DNA from: Anaerolineae bacterium
GTDB taxonomy: Bacteria > Chloroflexota > Anaerolineae > B4-G1 > SLSP01
NCBI GenBank assembly: GCA_016934645.1
Contig: JAFGSL010000103.1
Span: 1-5,079, forward strand
DNA length: 5,079 nucleotides
Reading direction: 5' to 3'
Below the pieces are notes generated by a model. That model was not told the DNA's origin, ran no database searches, and worked only from the letters and a program-made list of their open reading frames with translations. A program made the position numbers and the translations under genes. Below, piece by piece: positions 1 through 5,079 of the stretch (within the stretch, counting starts at the first letter, position 1; every line of letters starts with the position of its first letter).

Positions 1-100
1 CCAGGACAACGTCTACGATCTCGTGGTCAAGAGCGAGTTCCAGAGCTATGACGACGTTTACCGCGACATTCCCGAAGCGGACCGTCCCGCGAAGCCCTAA
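1..100 (+). CDS. C-terminal end of a probable sugar ABC transporter substrate-binding protein (5' truncated)
   Basis: The reading frame that begins at base 2 is open to a TAA at 98-100 and encodes 32 residues, starting QDNVYDLVVKSEFQSYDDVY and ending in EADRPAKP. The rest of the gene lies outside the window. No domain can be scored on so short a tail. The identification rests mainly on position: it is directly upstream of, and co-directional with, a XylG-type ATPase and XylH-type permease, where the periplasmic binding protein (XylF or ChvE type) is expected. The 'DNVYDLVVKSEFQSYDDVY' style also resembles the end of ChvE/XylF-like proteins as I remember them. If correct, the protein captures the sugar outside the membrane and delivers it to the permease. 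The sugar cannot be told from this fragment. Confidence 0.72.
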   Translation, partial: QDNVYDLVVKSEFQSYDDVYRDIPEADRPAKP

Positions 101-138
101 ACACGAGAAACGTGTGATTTGATCTTGTAAGCAGAGTT

Positions 139-184
139 GTGCCTCCTTGTAGCAGGTGTATACTTACTTGCTACGAGGAGGCAC
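139..184 (+). promoter_or_regulatory. 20-bp RNA stem-loop between binding-protein and ATPase genes
   Basis: Bases 139-158 pair with 165-184 without a bulge. There are 17 Watson-Crick pairs and three G-U wobbles (148/175, 155/168, 158/165), leaving a six-base loop TATACT. The outer arm GTGCCTCC / GGAGGCAC is perfect. The hairpin starts 38 bases after the binding-protein stop and ends 54 bases before the ATPase start. No T-run follows it (next bases TCGCCTTGG), so it does not look like a complete intrinsic terminator. Stem-loops in this position in binding-protein-dependent transport operons are known to protect the upstream message or to cause partial termination, giving more binding protein than membrane components. 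That role is inferred here. A DNA-binding operator is a less likely reading. Confidence 0.8.
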
Positions 185-224
185 TCGCCTTGGAAAATCA
201 ATTGACTGTTTTTGTAATATCGCA

Positions 225-232
225 GTGAGGAG
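225..232 (+). promoter_or_regulatory. Ribosome binding site of the ATPase gene
   Basis: GTGAGGAG lies six bases upstream of the ATG at 239 and contains a GAGGAG core complementary to the 16S rRNA 3' end. It decides the start. The next in-frame ATG (260) has no comparable site, so the acidic N-terminal extension of the ATPase is probably really translated. Confidence 0.8.
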
Positions 233-238
233 CACACA

Positions 239-1846
239 ATGAATAACGACGACACTGTGATGGATGCCAACGTCGCGGAGAGCATCGGCCCCACGGGAAA
301 CCCCAGCGAAGCTGACGCCATCATCGATGATGTCATCCTGGATTTTCGCAACGTCACCAAGACGTTTCCCGGTGTGGTAGCCTTGCGCGATGTTTCCCTC
401 CAGATTCGACGGGGCGAAATCCACGGCATCTGCGGGGAAAACGGAGCGGGCAAATCAACCCTGATGAAGATCCTGTCCGGCGTCTATCCCTGGGGGACAT
501 ACGAGGGACAAATCTTTTTCGAAGGACAGGAATTGAGGCTGGAGAACCGTTCCATCCGGCAAGCTATCGAAGCAGGCATCGCCATCGTCTACCAGGAGCT
601 CACGCTGGTGCCAGGCATCACCGTGGGAGAAAATGTCTTCCTGGGGAAAGAACCCCTCGAGCGTGGAGCGATCAACTGGGACAAGCTTTATTCGGATACG
701 CAACGGCTTTTGACCAAGTATAAACTCGATATCCATCCCCAAGCCATCGTCAAGAACCTCGGCGTCGGCAAGATGCAGATGACAGAAATCGCGAAGGCGC
801 TCTCCGAAAACGCTCAAATTCTTATCCTCGACGAGCCGACCAGCGCGTTAGCGGAAACCGAAATCGAACAATTGATGGAAATCCTGCGCACGCTCAAGGA
901 ACACGGGGTCACCTGCATCTACATCAGCCACAAGTTGAATGAGTTCTTCGCCATCACCGATACCGTCACGGTGCTGCGTGATGGTCAAGTCATCACCACC
1001 CAACCCACCCAGAATATGACAGTCGAGAAACTCGTCAGCCACATGGTAGGGCGCGAGATGACGGAGCGCTTCCCCGAAAGCCACCGCCAGCCCGGAGAAG
1101 TCATTCTTGAGGTCGAGGATCTTCACGCTGTCGATCCCGAAGAAAGCGCGCGCGAAGTGCTCAAGGGCGTCAGCTTTGACCTACGCAAGGGCGAAGTACT
1201 CGGCATCGCCGGATTGATGGGATCGGGGCGCACGGAACTGGCGACGACCATTTTTGGCGAGTATGGAAAAATCACTCAGGGCGCGGTGAAATTGGAAGGG
1301 CAGACACTCGACATTAAAGACTCACACGATGCAATGCTGCACGGCCTGAGCCTTGTACCAGAAGATCGCAAGCGTCATGGACTCGTGCTTATCCAATCCA
1401 TTCTCCGGAATATCTCGTTGCCTAACCTGGATCAATTCGCAACGTGGTACAAAATCGACGACAATGCCGAATTAAAGGCCAGTCGCATTTTTGCACAGAG
1501 CCTGGCGATCAAAGCACCGCATCTGAACGTGCTGTGCAACACCCTGTCGGGCGGCAACCAGCAAAAGGTCGTCATCTCCAAATGGTTGATGTCCAACCCT
1601 AAAATACTGATTATGGACGATCCCACTCGGGGGATTGATGTAGGTGCCAAATACGAGATCTACAAATTGATCAATGACCTTACGGCACAAGGTATTGCGA
1701 TCATCATGATTTCCAGTGACCTCGAAGAAGTCCTGGGGATGAGCGACCGCATCATGGTTATGCACGCAGGCCGGTCTGCCGGTATCCTGGATATCGCCGA
1801 GGCAACCCAAGAGCGCGTTATGTCATTAGCCACTGGCATTGCCTGA
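239..1846 (+). CDS. xylG: Xylose-type sugar ABC transporter, double-domain ATP-binding protein
   Basis: This is a 535-residue cytoplasmic ATPase that powers sugar import, with two fused ABC domains as in XylG, RbsA, MglA and GguA. Domain 1 (about 33-270) has Walker A GENGAGKST (66-74), Q-loop Gln119, signature LGVGKMQ (174-180), Walker B ILILDE (194-199) and switch His231. Domain 2 (about 287-520) has the degenerate Walker A GLMGSGRTE (325-333) usual for the family, signature LSGGNQQ (436-442), Walker B ILIMDD (456-461) and Ser493 in place of the switch His. The phrase GVYPWGTYEG (81-90) points to the XylG/GguA branch rather than RbsA; the symbol is by similarity and the sugar is not proven. 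Two oddities are an acidic extension of about 31 residues before the first strand and Asp461 where the Walker B glutamate is usual. The permease gene follows after 29 bases, surely in the same operon. Confidence 0.96.
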   Translation: MNNDDTVMDANVAESIGPTGNPSEADAIIDDVILDFRNVTKTFPGVVALRDVSLQIRRGEIHGICGENGAGKSTLMKILSGVYPWGTYEGQIFFEGQELRLENRSIRQAIEAGIAIVYQELTLVPGITVGENVFLGKEPLERGAINWDKLYSDTQRLLTKYKLDIHPQAIVKNLGVGKMQMTEIAKALSENAQILILDEPTSALAETEIEQLMEILRTLKEHGVTCIYISHKLNEFFAITDTVTVLRDGQVITTQPTQNMTVEKLVSHMVGREMTERFPESHRQPGEVILEVEDLHAVDPEESAREVLKGVSFDLRKGEVLGIAGLMGSGRTELATTIFGEYGKITQGAVKLEGQTLDIKDSHDAMLHGLSLVPEDRKRHGLVLIQSILRNISLPNLDQFATWYKIDDNAELKASRIFAQSLAIKAPHLNVLCNTLSGGNQQKVVISKWLMSNPKILIMDDPTRGIDVGAKYEIYKLINDLTAQGIAIIMISSDLEEVLGMSDRIMVMHAGRSAGILDIAEATQERVMSLATGIA

Positions 1847-1863
1847 TAACACATCTTGATAAA

Positions 1864-1871
1864 GAAGGTGA
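1864..1871 (+). promoter_or_regulatory. Ribosome binding site of the permease gene
   Basis: GAAGGTGA matches the AGGTGA end of the Shine-Dalgarno consensus and sits four bases before the ATG at 1876. It supports this start and independent initiation after the 29-base gap that follows the ATPase stop codon. Confidence 0.75.
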
Positions 1872-1875
1872 ACTC

Positions 1876-3078
1876 ATGAACACAACCTCCAATAACGGTT
1901 CAGTACAAAGCGTGGTTTCCAATCTCACCAAGCAATTCCGCGCCAACATTCAAACGTATGCCATCATTGTGGCGATGATTTTTATCTGGATTCTATTCGC
2001 CATCGCGACCGGTGGCCTGTACTTCTCACCACAAAACATCTCCAACCTGATTCGTCAGATGACCGTAACATCCTTCCTGGCTGTTGGTATGGTGCTGGTC
2101 ATCGTCACTGGCAACATCGACCTATCCGTTGGCAAAGTGGCCGGATTTGTATCGGTCATTGTCGCCCAATTCCAGGCGGATATTTGGAACATGATTTTAC
2201 CTGACCAGCCGCTGCTGACCACGATCCTTTCAGTTATCGTGGGCCTGCTGGTAGGCATCCTTATCGGCGCATTCCAAGGCTATATCATTTCCTATCTTGC
2301 CGTACCGTCTTTCATTGTCACACTCGGCGCCCAATGGGCATTCAATGGTGGTATCCTGATCGTGACACAGGGAAAGACAATCCCCGCCAATCAGCCGCTC
2401 TTTTCGTGGATCGGACAGGGATACCTGAACCCTACCGCCGGTTGGGTCGTTGCGGCCGGGGTAATTGTGGCACTGTTTTACGCGATGTTCAACAGTCGCC
2501 AGAAGAAACGCCGTTACGGTTTCGAACTCTCGCCCTTATATATGGACGTTCTCAAGACGGCCCTTTATTCTGTGCTGCTAGTCGCCTACGTCGCCATCGT
2601 CAATTCCTTCAACGGCGTGTCTATCCCCGTGCTGCTGTTGGCAATCTCTGCCGTGGTAATGAGTTACGTCTCAAACAACACCCGCTTTGGACGCTATGCG
2701 TACGCCATCGGCGGCAACCGCGAAGCGGCGCGGCTTTCTGGCGTCAACATCAAGAAGAATGTCTTCAGCATTTTTGTGGTCATGGGCCTCCTATGTGGCG
2801 TGTCCGGTATAGTGCTGGCTTCCTACATCGGCTACGGAACCGTCGCAGCGGGTCAGGGCTATGAGCTGGACGCCATCGCCAGTTGTATCCTGGGCGGCAC
2901 CTCCACTCTTGGCGGCGAAGGTACTATCTTTGGGGCAATGATCGGTTCGCTGATTATGGCGAGCCTCAGCAACGGCCTGCAAATCCTGAACGTTCCCTCG
3001 TCCTGGCAGTATGTCGTGAAAGGTATTGTGCTGATCCTGGCCGTTTACACGGATGTCTACTTCAAGAAGAACCGGTAG
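1876..3078 (+). CDS. xylH: Xylose-type sugar ABC transporter permease
   Basis: This is a 400-residue inner-membrane permease of the BPD_transp_2 family (XylH, RbsC, MglC, GguB), forming the channel driven by the preceding ATPase. After a polar N-terminal tail (1-27), hydrophobic stretches typical of about ten membrane helices begin near 28-46. Further stretches lie near 62-78, 113-134, 188-204, 228-266 and 295-318, and the last near 350-367 and 378-392. Family motifs seen are GNIDLSVG (79-86), the cytoplasmic coupling segment RFGRYAYAIGGN with EAARLSG (270-289), and ELDAIASCILGGTSTLGGEG (330-349). Length matches XylH (about 390-400) rather than the shorter RbsC (about 320). The extra length includes a basic cytoplasmic-looking loop, RQKKRR (208-213), and an inserted pair of hydrophobic segments. 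It is the last gene of the operon, because a hairpin follows 25 bases after its stop. Substrate sugar is inferred only. Confidence 0.95.
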   Translation: MNTTSNNGSVQSVVSNLTKQFRANIQTYAIIVAMIFIWILFAIATGGLYFSPQNISNLIRQMTVTSFLAVGMVLVIVTGNIDLSVGKVAGFVSVIVAQFQADIWNMILPDQPLLTTILSVIVGLLVGILIGAFQGYIISYLAVPSFIVTLGAQWAFNGGILIVTQGKTIPANQPLFSWIGQGYLNPTAGWVVAAGVIVALFYAMFNSRQKKRRYGFELSPLYMDVLKTALYSVLLVAYVAIVNSFNGVSIPVLLLAISAVVMSYVSNNTRFGRYAYAIGGNREAARLSGVNIKKNVFSIFVVMGLLCGVSGIVLASYIGYGTVAAGQGYELDAIASCILGGTSTLGGEGTIFGAMIGSLIMASLSNGLQILNVPSSWQYVVKGIVLILAVYTDVYFKKNR

Positions 3079-3102
3079 AACTGCGACGATCTGGCCCAAA
3101 CC

Positions 3103-3139
3103 AACGCCGCTCCGCACAATGCGCAGCGGCGTTTGTCAT
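3103..3139 (+). terminator. Probable intrinsic terminator after the transporter operon
   Basis: AACGCCGCT (3103-3111) pairs perfectly with AGCGGCGTT (3125-3133). After one C-C mismatch, the inner bases CGCA (3113-3116) pair with TGCG (3120-3123) around a CAA loop. The tail TTTGTCATT is only moderately T-rich, so termination may be incomplete. Position, 25 bases after the permease stop and before an unrelated gene, fits the end of the operon. The AA/TT ends make it nearly symmetrical, but no convergent gene needs it on the other strand. Confidence 0.68.
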
Positions 3140-3215
3140 TGTCGCACAGGGATTTGATGGCTCCTCGTTATGTGATACCATTACAGAAACTGATGAACTA
3201 TGTTTAACCAACATC

Positions 3216-3224
3216 TGCTACAAT
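3216..3224 (+). promoter_or_regulatory. Putative extended -10 promoter for the right-hand gene cluster
   Basis: TGCTACAAT matches the sigma-70 extended -10 pattern TGnTATAAT with one mismatch (TACAAT). No convincing -35 hexamer lies 16-18 bases upstream, which extended -10 promoters can tolerate. Transcription would begin near 3231, after the hairpin that closes the transporter operon and about 35 bases before the ATG at 3266. A rival and weaker candidate is TTGATG (3154-3159) with TACCAT (3176-3181) at 16-base spacing. Confidence 0.4.
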
Positions 3225-3265
3225 TGAATTTGAGTGTATCCGAATATGAGAGCCTGGGCGGGCGT

Positions 3266-4420
3266 ATGGGAAGACATGCCGATACATACTACTCGGCACT
3301 TCCTGAGTACGTAATCGCGCGTTGCCCGCTTTGCGGCGTGGAAAACATCGAGCGTGTGGATACCTACTCCTTGCGCGAATGGCCGGGGATGAACCTGCTC
3401 AACGGGACATCGCTCTTCGGTCACCACGCGGTGGTACAGCACTGCGAACACTTTGCCCTGGTGCAGCGCTTCCTCAATCTGCGCGGTGCACAATCCAGCG
3501 AAATCTATAACACCCTCAAGGGGCCAGAAGTCCCACACGTGATTGGCTATCTGCTCAAAGCACGCCCATTTCCGGTACCCCATGCCATCGATCACATTTT
3601 GCGGGCAGAGAAATACTACAGTCACGCCGTCCTCCATGCGCTGCCGGTTTGCCGTCCAATGGGCGCGCACTTCGAACCCGTCTACCACGTTTTCATCGTC
3701 ACCTACTTCTCGGAAAATCCGAGTGACACCCGGGAAGTCGTGCGCGCCTACAACGCCTTCTTCCGCGACCCGCGCACCCCACCGATGTTCTGGGAACCGC
3801 CGGATGGTCACGAAGCGTGGTGGGACCTGCGTCCCTGGGTAGCGATGGGCAAGCTCCATTGGGTTGACGGCAGCACACCGGCGTTGAAATTGCGCACGCG
3901 CACCGTGACCGAATTCCCCTATAGCGACATCGAAGGTCGCCGGTATCCATACTTTGTCCATCCGCACAGGCTCGATACGTGGAAAGAGCCTCCCACCGTC
4001 GCTGAAGATCATCCGGTCATCAACCGGTTTAGCTGGCATCTAGATTACGACGAAGACGGCAATGATATCCTTAACGGGCTTACGATCCGCTGGGAAGGCT
4101 TGAAAGAATCCGCCGCCTTCCGACTTGTCCGGCATCCGATCGCTCAATATTGGTTGCCAGAGCCGAGAACAGTACATCGCGTGCGCAACGTCAACATCTT
4201 TATCCATGATATTGAGGCTTTCTCTACGCGCCTCGATGCCGAGAGCAGAAAGACCGAGGTGCTATTGCAAGTCCACTACGCGCCAGGCGAGCGCACACTG
4301 GGTTTCACCAGCAAGTATGAAGATGCGCGCCAGTGGGTCGCCGACGCCAACCAATTCCTGAACACCATCAAAGTGATGCGGCGCATTGACTTCCTGAACG
4401 TGCTCCGTGCCGAGGTATAG
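3266..4420 (+). CDS. Uncharacterised protein with CxxC motif, tryptophan-rich
   Basis: I do not recognise the family. The frame stays open to TAG at 4418-4420. I chose ATG 3266 (384 aa, MGRHADTYYS) because the 22 codons added by ATG 3200 are AT-rich and contain a possible promoter -10; neither start has a clear Shine-Dalgarno, so 3200 (406 aa) remains possible. Numbering here is from 3266. CPLCG (20-24) looks like a zinc knuckle, and HCEHF (59-63) could supply the other ligands, which is inference. Another cysteine is at 129. The protein is rich in aromatics (11 Trp, with FWEPP near 175-179 and AWWDLRPW near 184-191) and has no signal peptide or membrane segment, so it is probably cytosolic. 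It ends with a plausible alpha/beta segment. The phosphatase gene starts five bases after its stop, implying co-transcription and translational coupling. Codon use agrees with a real gene. Confidence 0.85.
   Translation: MGRHADTYYSALPEYVIARCPLCGVENIERVDTYSLREWPGMNLLNGTSLFGHHAVVQHCEHFALVQRFLNLRGAQSSEIYNTLKGPEVPHVIGYLLKARPFPVPHAIDHILRAEKYYSHAVLHALPVCRPMGAHFEPVYHVFIVTYFSENPSDTREVVRAYNAFFRDPRTPPMFWEPPDGHEAWWDLRPWVAMGKLHWVDGSTPALKLRTRTVTEFPYSDIEGRRYPYFVHPHRLDTWKEPPTVAEDHPVINRFSWHLDYDEDGNDILNGLTIRWEGLKESAAFRLVRHPIAQYWLPEPRTVHRVRNVNIFIHDIEAFSTRLDAESRKTEVLLQVHYAPGERTLGFTSKYEDARQWVADANQFLNTIKVMRRIDFLNVLRAEV
4412..4416 (+). promoter_or_regulatory. Ribosome binding site of the phosphatase gene inside the preceding gene
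   Basis: GAGGT lies nine bases before the ATG at 4426 and within the last codons of the preceding gene. Ribosomes ending at 4420 would therefore be next to the new start, favouring coupled translation. Confidence 0.55.
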
Positions 4421-4425
4421 AACGG

Positions 4426-5040
4426 ATGCAGTTCTACTTTGTCCGCCACGGACAATCGATGGGGAACATGACCAACGATTACAGCACCTCGGCTCACGAC
4501 CACCTTTCACCCAACGGTTGGCAACAGGCCGAACAACTCGCAGAGCGACTTGGCGGGATCCACTTCGACGCCATCTACGTCAGTACCGCCACCCGCACTA
4601 GGCAGACGATCACCCCTTTTCTCCAACGCTACAGCATACGCGCCAAACTCTGGCCTGCCCTGCAAGAAGCATGCTGGCATCGCGACCGCACTGCACCTGT
4701 CCCAGTGCGCACTGCACCGCCAGTGCAATTTGTGATACCGACGGAAACAAGCGCACACTTCGACGTTCTGGACGGATACCAGGATTTGCCCCCAGTCAAT
4801 GAGACATACCAGGAAGGTCGCGTGCGCGTCATCGACGTCTACAAGAGCCTCTTACGCTGGCACGGCGGGCGACCAGACACCATTTTGGTGATCGGACACG
4901 AATACGCCGGAGGCCGGTTAGTCGAGCTGCTGCTCGGCCTTGAGCCAGACGGACGCATCCAACACAGCAACACCGGGCTGACCTATTTGATCGAACAGGA
5001 CGATCATACTTTTCACCTGAAATTTGCCAATCGCATCTAG
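4426..5040 (+). CDS. Histidine phosphatase superfamily protein (phosphoglycerate mutase-like)
   Basis: This is a 204-residue cytosolic protein of the branch of the superfamily that transfers or removes phosphate through a phosphohistidine. The N-terminal signature FVRHGQS (5-11) provides Arg7 and the nucleophile His8. LSPNGWQQAEQLAERL (27-42) is the usual first helix, and STATRTRQT (53-61) carries the second phosphate-pocket Arg57. Glu81 in LQEACW is the likely acid, and VIGHEY (155-160) carries the second catalytic His158. All core residues are present, so it should be active. Length is typical for the small single-domain members. Between Glu81 and the late core lies a Pro/Thr-rich insertion of about 50 residues, containing a repeated RTAP, in the region that sets substrate choice. 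The substrate cannot be named: sugar phosphate, nucleotide and cofactor phosphates are all possible. It lies five bases after the upstream unknown gene, and the next gene's ribosome site overlaps its stop. Confidence 0.93.
   Translation: MQFYFVRHGQSMGNMTNDYSTSAHDHLSPNGWQQAEQLAERLGGIHFDAIYVSTATRTRQTITPFLQRYSIRAKLWPALQEACWHRDRTAPVPVRTAPPVQFVIPTETSAHFDVLDGYQDLPPVNETYQEGRVRVIDVYKSLLRWHGGRPDTILVIGHEYAGGRLVELLLGLEPDGRIQHSNTGLTYLIEQDDHTFHLKFANRI
4687..4728 (+). repeat. 21-bp tandem near-duplication inside the phosphatase gene
   Basis: CGCACTGCACC occurs at 4687-4697 and again at 4708-4718, a period of 21 bases (seven codons). The encoded units are RTAPVPV (residues 88-94) and RTAPPVQ (95-101). Each unit also holds a small inverted repeat, GCACTG with CAGTGC (4688-4693/4703-4708 and 4709-4714/4721-4726), so two short hairpins lie in tandem. 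The frame is preserved, so this looks like an in-frame slippage duplication that has since diverged. Confidence 0.7.
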
Positions 5041-5045
5041 GAGGT
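5039..5045 (+). promoter_or_regulatory. Strong ribosome binding site overlapping the phosphatase stop codon
   Basis: AGGAGGT is a perfect Shine-Dalgarno core. Its first two bases are the last two of the TAG stop, and it lies five bases (counted from the AGGAGG core) before the ATG at 5050. It marks the start of the next gene and is the strongest such site in the window. Confidence 0.85.
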
Positions 5046-5049
5046 CTTC

Positions 5050-5079
5050 ATGCCAACGGAATCCGCAGCCGCAGCTTTA
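5050..5079 (+). CDS. Start of a third co-directional gene (3' truncated by window end)
   Basis: ATG at 5050 opens a frame reading MPTESAAAAL to the last base of the window. Only ten codons are visible, so no function can be assigned. The start is supported by the perfect AGGAGGT five bases upstream and by the nine-base distance from the phosphatase stop, which together imply a gene in the same operon as the phosphatase and the uncharacterised protein. Confidence 0.75.
   Translation, partial: MPTESAAAAL

Noticed and set aside
101..115. Small hairpin ACACG-AGAAA-CGTGT just after the binding-protein stop
   Set aside because: Only five pairs and no T-run; it is too weak to call a terminator next to the 20-bp stem-loop downstream.
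198..205. Perfect 8-bp palindrome TCAATTGA before the ATPase gene
   Set aside because: Symmetry does not extend beyond eight bases and there is no second copy, so an operator call is not justified.
202..220. TTGACT and TAATAT resembling -35 and -10 promoter boxes before the ATPase gene
   Set aside because: They are separated by only seven bases, so they cannot work together, and neither has a partner at 16-18 bases. An internal promoter is not supported.
2334..2864. Open frame of 176 codons on the + strand within the permease gene
   Set aside because: The permease frame carries clear family motifs throughout. The alternative product is Arg-rich and without known features, typical of a shadow frame.
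3154..3181. TTGATG/TACCAT as a promoter for the uncharacterised gene
   Set aside because: Each box matches only four of six consensus bases. The TGCTACAAT element downstream is a better candidate.
3218..4039. Long open frame of 273 codons on the minus strand
   Set aside because: It lies wholly opposite the uncharacterised + strand gene, whose frame, spacing and coupling to the phosphatase are convincing. It has no ribosome site or recognisable motif, and GC-rich genes often leave such open antisense frames.

Overview
The window looks like ordinary bacterial chromosome: moderate-to-high GC, densely packed genes all on the + strand, and good Shine-Dalgarno sequences. No tRNA, rRNA, CRISPR array, insertion sequence or phage gene was recognised. 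The sugar transporter proteins and the flanking uncharacterised gene pair would fit a Chloroflexota (Anaerolineae-like) or similar environmental lineage. That assignment is an impression from protein style only, because no phylogenetic marker is present.

Left part (1-3133) is the distal part of a CUT2-family monosaccharide ABC importer operon. It holds the last 32 codons of a probable periplasmic sugar-binding protein (1-100), then a 138-nt gap containing a 20-bp RNA stem-loop (139-184). Next come the double-domain ATPase XylG-type (239-1846) and the permease XylH-type (1876-3078), and then a GC-rich hairpin that probably ends transcription (3103-3133). Binding protein, ATPase and permease would together import a pentose or related sugar. 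The stem-loop after the binding-protein gene is placed where such operons commonly set binding protein in excess over the membrane components.

Right part (about 3216-5079) is a separate transcription unit. A putative extended -10 promoter (3216-3224) precedes a 384-codon gene of unknown function with a CxxC motif and many tryptophans (3266-4420; an upstream ATG at 3200 is possible). Five bases later comes a histidine-phosphatase-superfamily gene (4426-5040), then a third gene whose strong ribosome binding site overlaps the phosphatase stop codon (starts at 5050, cut by the window edge). This tight unknown-phosphatase-unknown cluster is the least explained part of the window. The only stretches without a gene are 101-238, 1847-1875 and 3079-3265, all under 300 bases.
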